A DNA stretch of 64,000 nucleotides, taken from Myxococcota bacterium. GTDB lineage: Bacteria; Myxococcota_A; Polyangia; JAAYKL01. This document shows positions 45,762 through 55,385 of the stretch, in pieces. Position numbers and translations under genes: made by a program. Under the pieces are notes generated by a model, which was given only the letters and a program-made list of their open reading frames with translations, made no database searches and was not told the origin of the DNA. The stretch is taken from positions 1 to 64,000 of the forward strand of contig JASJCT010000013.1 in assembly GCA_030065855.1 (NCBI GenBank). The letters run 5' to 3'. How positions within the stretch are numbered: the first letter of the stretch is position 1; the number at the start of each line of letters is the position of its first letter.

Positions 45762-46643
45762 CTATTGATAAGGTGTCCCAACCTCAATTTCAGTCAAGCG
45801 CGCCTGTGCCGCAGCGAGATAATCCGGTCGTGTTTTCTGGGAAGCCGAAGAAACGAACTTCTCAAGCCAAATCTTCGCATTCTCCGGATTTACATAAGAG
45901 TAGCTCCACCCCAGGCTAAACATGGCGTCCTCCATCCCCGGCCTAAGCTCAAGGGCTGACCGGAACGCCTTAATGGCTGTCTCGTAGTCCTTTTTTGCAG
46001 CCAAAACAGTACCTTTCCTGTGATAGAGCACAGCGAGCTCTTCCCCGCGACCTTCGAGCGCCTTGATACCTTCATTAAACACTTGCTCTGCTTGGGAGGT
46101 GAACTCAAAGTCCAGATATAGGGAGCCGAGCTCCCTATATCCCTCAAAAAACCTTGGATTGCGTTCAAGTGTGTCCGTGTATTTTTGGAGCGCGTTTTGC
46201 GGATCGTCCATTGCCTCATAAACGCGTCCCAGCCGATAATGGGCTTTGTAAAGCGCGTCATCGAGTTCTATCGCCCTTTTGAGTGCACTGGCTGCCTGGT
46301 CTGGCTGTCCCATCCACTGGTATACCTGGCCCAATCGATAGTGATAAATGGCAATGTCGCCCTCTAAAGATATTGCCTTTTGAAGGTGCCGGGCTGCTTG
46401 TTCATATTCTTTTGTTTCTATATAGACCATCGCGAGGTTGTGATGTGCTTTCTCGTTTTCAGGATCCAGACTCACGGCCTTGCTGCAATCTCGAATGGCT
46501 TGGGGAAATAGTTTCCTCCTGTGGAACTCAACGCACTTATTCATCATCTCAACTGACTGGACATGCTCACGGCTGCATTTTGCCGCTGTGAGACAGGGCA
46601 GCATGCCCAGAACACAGAGGACAAGTACGATTTTCTTACTCAT
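45762..46643 (-). CDS. Exported TPR protein
   Basis: A 293-residue protein with a signal peptide (MSKKIVLVLCVLGMLPCLTA, cleavage after about residue 20); the adjoining AAKC is not a good lipobox, so it is probably soluble in the periplasm. Six to seven TPR units follow (AHHNLAMVYIETKEYEQAA, YHYRLGQVYQWMGQPDQAA, AHYRLGRVYEAMDDP). I placed the start at ATG 46643, with AGGAGC 8 bases upstream; the longer frame from 46718 lacks a ribosome binding site and would bury the signal peptide. It lies 262 bases upstream of the giant TPR gene on the same strand. Confidence 0.82.
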   Translation of the reverse strand: MSKKIVLVLCVLGMLPCLTAAKCSREHVQSVEMMNKCVEFHRRKLFPQAIRDCSKAVSLDPENEKAHHNLAMVYIETKEYEQAARHLQKAISLEGDIAIYHYRLGQVYQWMGQPDQAASALKRAIELDDALYKAHYRLGRVYEAMDDPQNALQKYTDTLERNPRFFEGYRELGSLYLDFEFTSQAEQVFNEGIKALEGRGEELAVLYHRKGTVLAAKKDYETAIKAFRSALELRPGMEDAMFSLGWSYSYVNPENAKIWLEKFVSSASQKTRPDYLAAAQARLTEIEVGTPYQ

Positions 46644-46763
46644 TGATGTAGCTCCTATTTTGGCTTGTTCATAGTTTGGCGCAATTTTAAAAAATCGGTC
46701 TCCAATTGTAAACCCCACAAAGCGATATATATAATGTAATTGAATATGTAATGCGCCGCGGAT

Positions 46764-47507
46764 CTAGTTATATTTTCCCAGTTTTACTATTTTGCCACTT
46801 TTGTCCAATTTGTGCGTGGGCGGCAGAATCGCTTCGACTTTCTTTCTATACCCCTTGACCAGCCACCCGAGCTCGCCAAAAGCAGCCACCGCTTCGTTGC
46901 GCACTCGGATGCTCTCATCACTACACATGGTTTCCAATAGGGGCTCTCTAGCAAGCTCGCTACCGTGCTTTGCCAGGGTGACAACCGTTTGAAATCGGAC
47001 CGTTTCATCCACATCTTTTAAAAACCGCAACAGGGCACCTGGGATCTCCTCACCTGAAACATCGGCTAGGGCCATGATGGTTTGGAGCTTGCGATCCGGG
47101 TTGCGCTCGTATTCCGTATCAAAATCCGACAACACATCCAGCAGTTCCCGGCGATACTCGTCTTCTGGCACGATGTTTTTAAAGGTCCGGTGGATCCAAT
47201 TGACGCCTTCGGCTGTCCGCATGGCTTGCTTGATTTGGTTCAGTGCCTTGCGATCGATTTGCACCAGGGCATCAAACACCCACTCTTTTTCCCGCTCATC
47301 TTCTGTAGACGGCTCTGCTTGAACGCCAAATCTGGCGAGCAACCCCCCGATTGCGACTTCATTGCCCTGCTTGGCTGCCTCAATGACTTCGGAAAGTGCA
47401 ATCTGGCGATGGTCTTTGGGCTTGTATTTGCTGTTCGCGCTCCGAATGGAACGGGCCAGGCGCTTTTCTTTTCGCTTTTCTGCATCGAGAAAGTCCAGAA
47501 CTCCCAT
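46764..47507 (-). CDS. HEAT-repeat protein
   Basis: A 247-residue soluble protein with a basic N-terminus and helical HEAT-like repeats in the C-terminal two thirds (LQTIMALADVSGEEIPGALLRFL, RFQTVVTLAKHGSELAREPL, RVRNEAVAAFGELGWLVKG). HEAT repeats act as protein-protein scaffolds. There is no signal peptide or membrane segment. It sits between the Cache-HAMP sensor gene (42 bases) and the TPR gene (120 bases), forming a minus-strand set that looks like one functional unit. I know no specific function. Confidence 0.78.
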   Translation of the reverse strand: MGVLDFLDAEKRKEKRLARSIRSANSKYKPKDHRQIALSEVIEAAKQGNEVAIGGLLARFGVQAEPSTEDEREKEWVFDALVQIDRKALNQIKQAMRTAEGVNWIHRTFKNIVPEDEYRRELLDVLSDFDTEYERNPDRKLQTIMALADVSGEEIPGALLRFLKDVDETVRFQTVVTLAKHGSELAREPLLETMCSDESIRVRNEAVAAFGELGWLVKGYRKKVEAILPPTHKLDKSGKIVKLGKYN

Positions 47508-47549
47508 GGTAATACTCTATCCGAATCCGAGGAGGCGGGTGCTTAGGGT

Positions 47550-48761
47550 CTATTCCTCACTGTCTTCCTCCTCACCTGTGAGGACCCCTATCAATTGGTT
47601 GATGCGATAGCCTAGTCCCCCGACCTCTGATGATTCGACCTCAAATCGGTATTGGTATTCGCCGTTGATGACTTTCAGGAGGCCTTCCTCGATGGTCACG
47701 ATGGGACGTATGAAATGGTGGGTCAATATCAATCCGCCGATGAACACAACCAACAGCATGGCAATCATGAGGACCAGAATGGCGGAGATTGATTTAAAAT
47801 CCGCAAACACGCTGTCAACAGATCCCATCATTATTGTCACGACCCGATCTTTCTTTTCCGCGCTCATTACCGGTGTAATGAGCGCTAGGTACGGCACGTC
47901 TTCAACCAGTATTTCAAAGACATCAGAGGGTTTGCCACTGGTCGCAGCCGCATCAATCCGCTTGGCAATCTCAGGTCTGTCGAGCTGTTTTTCAAGACTT
48001 TGACGGGCTGTATCTGTTTTGAGAGAGGAGCTGTACACATCTCCTCCTGTCAATACAGCCACATCCAACCCGAGCATTTCGGCTTTTTTCTGCGCAGTAC
48101 CGTTTGAAATCTCGAACCCAATGACGAGCACACCCGCAATATCGTCTTGATACCAAACAGGCGCTGCTGCCAGCTCAACAAGCCCCGTATTCATCAACGC
48201 ACAGAAATCTGGATTGGTTTTTTTGCTGCTGAACGGAGAATCATCGATGGACCAAATGCCATAGCTGGCCTGACCGTCCAAGGCTCGGGCCATCACGGGC
48301 ATAACCTTGCTCACATTGTAGCCTGCCGGGCAGGCGTTGGGCGTGATGTTACGCGCAATGATGACCCCGTTTCTGTCAGTGAGAAACACGAGCTCGGGCC
48401 GCTTGCCAGTCTTCTCAGCCCAAATTTCTGTGTACACTTCAACAGCCCGTACGCATTTTTTGAACCACTCGGCTCGAATCTTTTTGTCGACCTGCGCCTG
48501 GGTCTGCCCTTCTTCGGCCTTTAGCTCGACCGGCGCAAATGCCTCGACCACACCTTTTGTCATTGCGTGGGTACGAACATCGTTGAGGAGCTCAAACCCG
48601 TGCAATCCCTCTGAGCGCTCATACAAGGCCCGTGTGGTCTCCATTTGTTTGGTCAGGCGCTCGATGCCCTTTTGGCGCAAATCGCGTTGGACATAGAAAA
48701 ACCCTCCGAGCCCCAAAATGAGTACTGCAATGAAGTTCGGCAGAATGATTTTTACGCGCAT
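47550..48761 (-). CDS. Cache-HAMP membrane sensor without an output domain
   Basis: A 403-residue protein with one N-terminal membrane segment (about 5-22), a large periplasmic Cache-type sensor domain (about 25-330: LVFLTDRNGVIIARN, AAAPVWYQDDIAGVLVIGFEI, DVPYLALITPVMS), a second membrane segment (about 335-358) and a HAMP linker (HHFIRPIVTIEEGL...). The protein then stops in an acidic tail: no methyl-accepting, kinase or cyclase domain follows. The signal must therefore pass to another protein through HAMP, plausibly the HEAT or TPR proteins encoded downstream. ATG 48761 is preferred, with AAGGAG 7 bases upstream. Confidence 0.85.
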   Translation of the reverse strand: MRVKIILPNFIAVLILGLGGFFYVQRDLRQKGIERLTKQMETTRALYERSEGLHGFELLNDVRTHAMTKGVVEAFAPVELKAEEGQTQAQVDKKIRAEWFKKCVRAVEVYTEIWAEKTGKRPELVFLTDRNGVIIARNITPNACPAGYNVSKVMPVMARALDGQASYGIWSIDDSPFSSKKTNPDFCALMNTGLVELAAAPVWYQDDIAGVLVIGFEISNGTAQKKAEMLGLDVAVLTGGDVYSSSLKTDTARQSLEKQLDRPEIAKRIDAAATSGKPSDVFEILVEDVPYLALITPVMSAEKKDRVVTIMMGSVDSVFADFKSISAILVLMIAMLLVVFIGGLILTHHFIRPIVTIEEGLLKVINGEYQYRFEVESSEVGGLGYRINQLIGVLTGEEEDSEE

Positions 48762-48904
48762 CACCCGCTCCTTTTTCGCCGGACTCGGCTCCCCCTGCAA
48801 GACGAGTAAATGTATAAGAACGATAGACTTTTGACTAGCACTACTACCCTATCAAGTCAAGGAATCTACCTATAAACAGCATGGGCCTTACCCCCATTAA
48901 AATG

Positions 48905-48933
48905 TTGTTAACTAACCAGTTTCACTATATAAA
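48905..48933 (+). promoter_or_regulatory. Promoter for the HDAC-like gene
   Basis: TTGTTA (48905-48910) and TATAAA (48928-48933) with a 17-base spacer. It lies inside the longer possible frame from 48881, so it supports ATG 48962 as the real start. Confidence 0.45.
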
Positions 48934-48961
48934 TCTGGGGGATACAGATTGGAGAGAAATC

Positions 48962-50005
48962 ATGCGTCCGGGCATACTATACGACCCCATTTTCCTCGAA
49001 CACCACTGCGGGCCTTATCAACACCCCGAGCGACCCGAGCGCTTAAACGCGGCTATCGGTGGACTCAAATCAATCGGCATTTGGCATTCAGCAACAAGGA
49101 TAACGGCCAGGCCGGCAACCATGGAGGAGCTGGAACGCATTCACACCAGCGATTACCTGAATGCAGTATCCAATGTCCTTCAAAAAGGAGGCTATGGCAA
49201 CCTGGATCCAGACACCTTCTACTCACCCAGCACTTACGACGCTGCCCTGAACGCCACTGGCGGCAGTATTGACCTCGCCCTGGCGGTTCAAAAAAGAGAA
49301 ATAGATGTTGGATTGGCTGTCGTGCGGCCCCCAGGACACCACGCGAGCTGGAGCAGACCGGCCGGGTTTTGCATTTTTAACAATTTGGCAGCAGCAGCGA
49401 GGTCGGTCATGGCCAGTAAAGAGGCCGAGAGGGTGGCTATCGTCGATTGGGATGCCCACCACGGCAATGGGACACAGGATCAATTTTGGGATGACCCCAA
49501 TGTGATCTATTTTTCCATCCATCAGTGGCCGTTTTTTCCCGGCTCAGGCCGAGTCCACGAGATCGGGGGCAAGGGTGCCGAGGGTAAGACCGTCAATCTA
49601 CCGCTGCCTGCTGGTGCATGCGACGCAGATTATCTCACGGCCTTTGACAAAATCATTCTGCCACTGCTCACAGCATTCTCACCTGATCACATCTTTGTCA
49701 GTACCGGATATGACGCCCACGAACGGGATCCCCTTGCCAGCATGCAGCTCACCAACGCCTGCTTCCACCAAATGGCCCGCCGGGTGATGACAGCTGCTCA
49801 AAACCTCTGCGGTGGCCGGCTTACCCTTGTCTTAGAGGGCGGCTATGATTTGAGAGCCATGGAAGAGGGAACGGCCGCCACCATGCAGGGTATTCTAGAA
49901 TCCGGCCCTATTGACCCCCCCACCGAGACCCCCAACAGACCCCACCTACAGGTCATCGAGGACGCAATCCACACCCTAAAACCCGTATGGCCAGACATTT
50001 TCTAA
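48962..50005 (+). CDS. Histone deacetylase / acetylpolyamine amidohydrolase family protein
   Basis: A 347-residue zinc hydrolase of the HDAC superfamily. Family motifs in order: HPERPERL near the N-terminus, VRPPGHHASWSRPAGFCIFNN with the catalytic His pair, VAIVDWDAHHGNGT with the metal-binding Asp and His, ISTGYDAH-like FVSTGYDAH with the next metal Asp, and LEGGYD near the end. Such bacterial enzymes remove acetyl or acyl groups from small molecules or proteins. GGAGAG lies 6 bases before ATG 48962, and a promoter at 48905-48933 supports this start. The gene stands alone on the plus strand. Confidence 0.93.
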   Translation: MRPGILYDPIFLEHHCGPYQHPERPERLNAAIGGLKSIGIWHSATRITARPATMEELERIHTSDYLNAVSNVLQKGGYGNLDPDTFYSPSTYDAALNATGGSIDLALAVQKREIDVGLAVVRPPGHHASWSRPAGFCIFNNLAAAARSVMASKEAERVAIVDWDAHHGNGTQDQFWDDPNVIYFSIHQWPFFPGSGRVHEIGGKGAEGKTVNLPLPAGACDADYLTAFDKIILPLLTAFSPDHIFVSTGYDAHERDPLASMQLTNACFHQMARRVMTAAQNLCGGRLTLVLEGGYDLRAMEEGTAATMQGILESGPIDPPTETPNRPHLQVIEDAIHTLKPVWPDIF

Positions 50006-50167
50006 TTTCCTGAACCCTAATGCGTCACACAAAGAGAAACATTCTAACTACCTAAAAAGACAAAATTAGAGGCAACTTTTCCAGGCGAAAATCAATCTGG
50101 GAACTTGTCGTAATCTAAAAAGTGATTTAGGATACATATCGGCATGTATTGCGGAGGAGGTCAATCC

Positions 50168-50788
50168 ATGCTGAAATTTTTACTCGATAAATTCAGAGAC
50201 GCACCCGGGCCGCTCAAACAAACCCGACTGGTTGTTGGAGATCTGGCCGAAGAGATTGTGGATCTGGCTGGCTATTACCTGAAGCGTCGCAATGACCCGG
50301 CGAACAATGAGGTCGCTGGTGCTCATCAGAACGTGGACAGTCGCCCCTGGTCTGATGCGCCCCCGTCAACAGCTATTGCTGCTGGCGAAAACCGGGGCGG
50401 GGCCATGCAGGATGTCAAGCAGGACGCTAAAAAAACAAGGCGACCTCCGGTGATTCTCGAACGGACGTTAGATGTGTCACCAGAACTGGAAAAAGCCTTG
50501 GATTTCCCGAAAAACCAACGAAAACAAGAGTTCAAAATCCTTGCCATTTTATGGGATGCTGAACGCAGAGGTTTGGGAACCCTATCGGCCAAAGCAGTGT
50601 CAAATCACGGTACCAAGCTCGGGGTTGCCATACGCCATGAGAATGTCCGCAAAGTCATTCGCATGCGCCTGGGCGACTATGTCGACGTGCTGACTGTTCA
50701 AGTCGGTAGCACAAGCATTTATCGATACCGACTGTCTAAGAATGGAAACGATTACTTTGAATCCAAGTATCTCGTTCAAAACCCATAA
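50168..50788 (+). CDS. Conserved-looking hypothetical protein, possible winged-helix domain
   Basis: A 206-residue soluble protein: an N-terminal helical part (LKFLLDKFRDAP), a low-complexity linker (about 45-100), then an alpha/beta region (about 100-206) with helix-turn-helix-like content (EFKILAILWDAERRGLGTLSAKAVSNHG, then a basic helix HENVRKVIRMRLGDYV) and a terminal hairpin IYRYRLSKNG. This suggests a winged-helix DNA-binding or adaptor domain, but I recognise no family. GGAGGAGG lies 7 bases before ATG 50168. It precedes the HD-GYP response regulator gene by about 100 bases. Confidence 0.6.
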   Translation: MLKFLLDKFRDAPGPLKQTRLVVGDLAEEIVDLAGYYLKRRNDPANNEVAGAHQNVDSRPWSDAPPSTAIAAGENRGGAMQDVKQDAKKTRRPPVILERTLDVSPELEKALDFPKNQRKQEFKILAILWDAERRGLGTLSAKAVSNHGTKLGVAIRHENVRKVIRMRLGDYVDVLTVQVGSTSIYRYRLSKNGNDYFESKYLVQNP

Positions 50789-50884
50789 AATCTTTGATAA
50801 CATTGCGTTACCGCGGTAGAATTTTTAAGATGCACGTAACCGTCGCACTGTTGGCGACCCGCATATAGGGAGTGACCGCTCGAC

Positions 50885-52384
50885 ATGGGCATCTCGGATA
50901 CGACAAATAACTGTGATGCACCCCGCGTCCTGGTTGTCGATGACGAGAAAGTAATTCGAGAAATCCTCGCTGATTTTCTATCTCTTGAAGGGTTTAACGT
51001 TGAAACAGCCGCCGATGGCATCGCAGCGCTGGAACATCTGAGCCAGGCTTCGTTTGATATGGTTATCTCTGACCTAAAAATGCCAAACATGGGCGGACTG
51101 GAGCTACTCGAACAAATACAAAGAGCCCACGAGAATGTTCTCACAGTGATCATGACGGGGTTCGGCACTGTTGAAACAGCCATCGAGGCCATGAAAAAAG
51201 GCGCCTACGATTATATTCTCAAGCCGTTTAAGGTCGAAGAAGTCGTACACATCGTATATCGGGGTCTCGAAAAACAACGCCTTATTTCAGAGAATATCCG
51301 CTTGCGAGAGATCATCTCCCTCTATGGGTTGTCAGAACAACTGCAGACAACCCTTTCTTTGGAAGAAGTTATCGAGTCGATACTTGAGAGTAGTGTTTCC
51401 AATATCGGCTGCTCCCTTGTCTCCATCTATCTCTGCGATGAAGAGACGAAACAATTTGAAAAGAGCGGTCATATGGTGCACCCAGATGCACCGCCCGGTG
51501 CGGATATCGGTAAATTGAATTTTTCCGCGATCATGGATGAGATCGAAACAAATCGATTCGTCCTCGTCCACGGTCCTGCGGCTGGCAAGTATTTTATTCA
51601 GGCACCCAAAGATATAGAATCCTTAATGTGTTTGCCCCTTGTCGTACGGCAGAACAAAATCGGCCTCCTTACCTTCCACGCATTTACTACAGATGGCCAT
51701 TTTACAGAGGGTCAGAGAAAACTCGCCGCCATGCTCGGATCTCGCGGAGCTGCCGCAGTAGACAATGCGAGACTCTATCGGGATCTGCAACAGACCTTTA
51801 GACAAACCATCCAAGGCCTGGCCGGTGCTATAGAGGCGATGGATAAATACACTGCCGGCCATTCAGAGCGGGTAACTATCTATGCCCGCATCACAGCCGA
51901 AGAGCTAGGAGAACCACCCGAACGGGTAGGACTCATCACCCAGGCCGGTATGCTGCACGATATTGGAAAGCTCGGGTGCCACGCCAATCTAAATAAACCC
52001 GGGAAGCTCACTGGTGAGGAATACGAAATTTTCAAAGCCCACCCCACCTATGGCAAAGATATTTTGGAACCCATCGCCTTTCTGCGCCCGCTGATTCCCG
52101 GTATTCACCTGCATCACGAACGCTGGGACGGAAAGGGATATCCCCTGGGGTTGACCGGAGAGGCCATACCGCAAATGGCCCGCATTCTGGCGGTGGCAGA
52201 CAGCTATGACGCAATGACATCCAATAGGGCGTATCGACGGGCACTCGAACACGCTGTGGCCGTTAAAGAGCTCAAACGGTGCTCAGGCACCCAATTCTCG
52301 CCGGAAATCGTGGAGGCATTTCTTAGAAGAATCGAAAAGTACCGCAACGACTGCCAGAATCTCGGTCTGCCAATTCCAAGCTGA
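50885..52384 (+). CDS. Response regulator with GAF and HD-GYP domains
   Basis: A 499-residue protein. REC receiver (residues about 13-130; acidic pair DDE, phosphoacceptor Asp63 in ISDLKMP, signature Lys in LKPF), GAF domain (about 150-300), and HD-GYP c-di-GMP phosphodiesterase domain (about 305-480), with AGHSERV, HDIGKLG and HHERWDGKGYP all intact. Its expected output is hydrolysis of cyclic di-GMP under control of a kinase. The histidine kinase gene starts 6 bases downstream, so the pair is probably a two-component system. With the PilZ-like gene at the window end, c-di-GMP signalling seems active in this organism. Confidence 0.95.
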   Translation: MGISDTTNNCDAPRVLVVDDEKVIREILADFLSLEGFNVETAADGIAALEHLSQASFDMVISDLKMPNMGGLELLEQIQRAHENVLTVIMTGFGTVETAIEAMKKGAYDYILKPFKVEEVVHIVYRGLEKQRLISENIRLREIISLYGLSEQLQTTLSLEEVIESILESSVSNIGCSLVSIYLCDEETKQFEKSGHMVHPDAPPGADIGKLNFSAIMDEIETNRFVLVHGPAAGKYFIQAPKDIESLMCLPLVVRQNKIGLLTFHAFTTDGHFTEGQRKLAAMLGSRGAAAVDNARLYRDLQQTFRQTIQGLAGAIEAMDKYTAGHSERVTIYARITAEELGEPPERVGLITQAGMLHDIGKLGCHANLNKPGKLTGEEYEIFKAHPTYGKDILEPIAFLRPLIPGIHLHHERWDGKGYPLGLTGEAIPQMARILAVADSYDAMTSNRAYRRALEHAVAVKELKRCSGTQFSPEIVEAFLRRIEKYRNDCQNLGLPIPS

Positions 52385-52390
52385 CGCACC

Positions 52391-53965
52391 ATGCCAAATA
52401 CGGGCAATCGGGCGCACCAACGGATCGTTCCCAGACAATCGTCGGTGCGGTATCGGGTCCTTGCCGGCCTGGTGGTGATCCTGATCGCGTTTGCAAGCCT
52501 CACGGGCTATAGCATTGTGCTGCACCGGAATACCGTGGCCACCATCGGACTGGTGAACACAGTATATCTCCCATTGACCCACGGCACGGCTGAAATTAAG
52601 TCTATGCAGCTTATCTTCAATACGCTCATGGATCGATTGGCAGATAACCCAAATGAATCTGTCACTCGGGAGTGGATAGATGCCTGGCGCCGATTCCGCC
52701 CGTCAGAGCTCGATCGATTGATTCGCGTGGTGCTAGATACCCTTGAGCAACATATACCTTCGGAAGAAACCGCGTTTTTATTCGAAATGAAAGACCGTCT
52801 CTTGGATGTTCGAAGCCGCTACATTGAAAATGAAAGTGAGTTTCAAAAACTGTACGATTTGATGGACAGTGGTCACATCGATGATGCCCGTATTCAAATT
52901 GAGGGGCTCAAGCGCGTGGAGCGCGATCTGGATAAAGTGCTTCGCGGCATTGGAGAGGCGGTTGGGCGTCATATTACAGATCTGGGAGAAGCAGCTGAGC
53001 AAGACGGAGACCGGGCCACGTGGATCCTATCTCTGCTCACCCTGGTGACCCTCATCGGCGCAGGCGCGGTAATCGTATCGACAAATCGGTTGCTCGCGCC
53101 TCTAAAGACGCTCGAAAAAGCCGTTGCCAGGGTCGCCAAAGGAAATCTACAAACCCATATCGACCTCAAGGGTCATGATGAGATCAGTGCCCTGGCCACT
53201 GGTTTTAATAGAATGACCCAAGCGCTCGCCGATCGGGATCAGATGCTCATCAGGTCAGAGCGCCTGGCCACGGCAGGCAAGATGGCAGCCCAGGTTACCC
53301 ACGAAATCCGCAATCCTCTGTCGTCTCTAGGACTGAATGCCGAGCTTCTTGAAGAGGAACTGGCGCTCAATGCTGAACAAGGGGAAAAAGACAACAGCGA
53401 GGCAAAGACCCTGCTCAACGCCATGCAGGACGAAATCGAGCGGCTTACAGGCATTACCGAGTCCTATCTCAGATTTGCTCGACTCCCTTCGCCCGAGCCG
53501 ACCTTTGATGATTTGAATGATGCGGTCAAAACAGCTCTGGAATTCATGCGTGGAGAAATATCCGAATGCGGTATCGCCATTAACACAGACCTCTCACCAA
53601 CCCTCGGCCCAGTGCTCTTTGACCGGGGGCAAATCCGGCAGGCCCTTACCAATCTCTTTCGCAACGCGTGCGAAGCAATGCAAGACGGCGGCATCCTAGT
53701 CGTGGGTACCCAACGACAAGGGGATTGGATCGAGCTCAGTGTTACCGACACTGGGCCAGGTGTGCCTGAGGACGCTGTTGACCATATTTTCGACGCGTTC
53801 TACAGCACAAAAAGCAGTGGTACGGGGCTGGGACTGCCCCTGGTTCGCCAAATCTGTCTGGCGCATGGAGGGGAAATCCGGTATGAATCCACTGCTGAGC
53901 AGGGAAGCAGGTTTGTCATCGCCCTCCCTGGCGCAACAAAATCAGATGACGAAACAGACACCTAG
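52391..53965 (+). CDS. Membrane histidine kinase with HAMP domain
   Basis: A 524-residue sensor kinase. Membrane segments at about residues 20-40 and 212-232 flank a helical periplasmic region of about 170 residues. HAMP (about 235-285) follows, then HisKA with phosphoacceptor His304 in QVTHEIRNPLSSL, then a HATPase domain with the N box (LTNLFRNACEAM), G1 (DTGPGVP) and G2 (GTGLGLPL). It resembles NtrB/PhoR-type kinases. The REC-GAF-HD-GYP gene six bases upstream is the likely partner. There is no ribosome binding site, so translation probably couples to the upstream gene. Confidence 0.92.
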   Translation: MPNTGNRAHQRIVPRQSSVRYRVLAGLVVILIAFASLTGYSIVLHRNTVATIGLVNTVYLPLTHGTAEIKSMQLIFNTLMDRLADNPNESVTREWIDAWRRFRPSELDRLIRVVLDTLEQHIPSEETAFLFEMKDRLLDVRSRYIENESEFQKLYDLMDSGHIDDARIQIEGLKRVERDLDKVLRGIGEAVGRHITDLGEAAEQDGDRATWILSLLTLVTLIGAGAVIVSTNRLLAPLKTLEKAVARVAKGNLQTHIDLKGHDEISALATGFNRMTQALADRDQMLIRSERLATAGKMAAQVTHEIRNPLSSLGLNAELLEEELALNAEQGEKDNSEAKTLLNAMQDEIERLTGITESYLRFARLPSPEPTFDDLNDAVKTALEFMRGEISECGIAINTDLSPTLGPVLFDRGQIRQALTNLFRNACEAMQDGGILVVGTQRQGDWIELSVTDTGPGVPEDAVDHIFDAFYSTKSSGTGLGLPLVRQICLAHGGEIRYESTAEQGSRFVIALPGATKSDDETDT

Positions 53966-53985
53966 ATGAAAGAAGCAACTGACAT

Positions 53986-54771
53986 ATGACCACAAAAAGA
54001 GATCGGCCAGCAGATGTACTCAGGCCCGTTGAAATCATCCCCAATTACCTGAAGCACCCCGAGGGGTCAGCGCTCATACGCTGTGGTGATACCGCTGTTA
54101 TCTGCACGGCCACTGTAGAAAACAAGGTAAAAGAGTGGCTGCGGGGCCGAGGCCGGGGTTGGATCACAGCAGAATACGCCATGCTCCCCCGGGCCAATGC
54201 CAATCGGGGGCTCAGGGAGGGTCAGTTTGGCAGGTGGCCGTCGTCCCGATCTCAGGAGATACAACGCTTGATCGGCCGAAGCCTTAGGGCAGCCCTTTGG
54301 CCCGCACGGGTCGGCGAGCGCATGATTACCATCGACTGCGACGTGATCCAGGCAGATGGAGGCACGCGCACTGCCTCGGTCACTGGCGGGTTTGTCGCCC
54401 TGGCACTGGCTCTGGACAAGCTCAGAAAAGCAAAGGAAATAACCAAACCGCCCCTAAAAAGTATGCTCGCTGCGGTGAGCGTGGGCATCTCGGGCAAAGA
54501 AATACTGCTCGATCTCAACTACGCAGAAGATTCAACTGCCCAGGTGGATTTGAACCTCTGCGCAAACAAACAGGGACATATTGTCGAAGTTCAGGCCACA
54601 GCAGAAGGCAACCCATACTCGGCTGAGCAGCTTCAGCAGATGACTGATCTCGCATTAAAAGGCGTCCAGGGGCTCATCGCAGAGCAAACATCAGCGCTCG
54701 CATCTGTTGACGTGGATGTGGCTGCGTTGATCGAACCATCCGGAGCGGATCCGTGTACACCCTCGTCCTAG
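53986..54771 (+). CDS. rph: Ribonuclease PH
   Basis: Phosphorolytic 3'-5' exonuclease that trims tRNA 3' ends. 261 residues, about the usual 240-260. Core motifs: LRPVEIIPNYLKHPEGSALI at the N-terminus, GWITAEYAMLPR, RSLRAALWP and DCDVIQADGGTRTAS with the phosphate and metal binding residues. It overlaps rdgB by 19 bases; rph-rdgB is a frequent arrangement. Confidence 0.96.
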   Translation: MTTKRDRPADVLRPVEIIPNYLKHPEGSALIRCGDTAVICTATVENKVKEWLRGRGRGWITAEYAMLPRANANRGLREGQFGRWPSSRSQEIQRLIGRSLRAALWPARVGERMITIDCDVIQADGGTRTASVTGGFVALALALDKLRKAKEITKPPLKSMLAAVSVGISGKEILLDLNYAEDSTAQVDLNLCANKQGHIVEVQATAEGNPYSAEQLQQMTDLALKGVQGLIAEQTSALASVDVDVAALIEPSGADPCTPSS

Positions 54772-55379
54772 CCACGGGAAACCCGGGTAAAACCGCTGAG
54801 TTTCGCGCTCGTTTGGCCCCCCTGGGTATCGACGTCAGCTCCCTCAGTGATCTCGACCTCAATATTCACATTGAAGAAGACGCGCTGACCTTTCAAGGCA
54901 ATGCAGAAAAAAAAGCCCTGACCATTGCCAAGGCCACGGACCGCCCTACCCTAGCCGATGATTCTGGACTCGAGGTGGCTGCCCTGGACGGCCGCCCAGG
55001 GGTCTACTCCGCGCGGTACGGCGGCCCAGGACTCACGGACCAGGATCGCTGTGAGCGCCTCATAAGTGAGCTCAGCACTGTGCCGGCCCACCAACGCGGT
55101 GCCAGATTCAGGGCTGTGCTCGCCTTTGCCATGCCCGGTACAGCCCCGCTGTTTTGGAGCGGCTCCCTGGAGGGGATGATCGCCAGAAAACCAGCTGGTG
55201 TCACTGGATTTGGGTATGATCCGATCTTTATCCCCTCTGGCTTCGGGGGGGGTAAGACCCTGGCCGAACTCGGACCAGCGGTGAAGAACCGCATCAGTCA
55301 CCGCGCCATGGCCTTGGACGCATTTATCGAATGGTTCCAACGGCACAACCAAGCGGTTCATAAACCACCCCTACGATGA
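54753..55379 (+). CDS. rdgB: dITP/XTP pyrophosphatase (Ham1/RdgB)
   Basis: House-cleaning enzyme that hydrolyses non-canonical purine nucleotides (dITP, XTP) to the monophosphate. 208 residues. ATGNPGKTAEF at the N-terminus, LADDSGLEVAAL, GVYSARYGGP and the C-terminal GFGYDPIFIPSG motif identify it. GTG 54753 lies within the end of rph; no ATG alternative fits the N-terminal motif. The last codons (KPPLR) and stop run into a CCCCTACGATGA sequence resembling the end of the following MITE-like element. Confidence 0.96.
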   Translation: MYTLVLATGNPGKTAEFRARLAPLGIDVSSLSDLDLNIHIEEDALTFQGNAEKKALTIAKATDRPTLADDSGLEVAALDGRPGVYSARYGGPGLTDQDRCERLISELSTVPAHQRGARFRAVLAFAMPGTAPLFWSGSLEGMIARKPAGVTGFGYDPIFIPSGFGGGKTLAELGPAVKNRISHRAMALDAFIEWFQRHNQAVHKPPLR

Positions 55380-55385
55380 AACACG

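Noticed and set aside
50110..50160. A GGCATGTATTGC stretch as a sigma-54 promoter.
   Set aside because: The GG to GC distance is 8 bases instead of 10.
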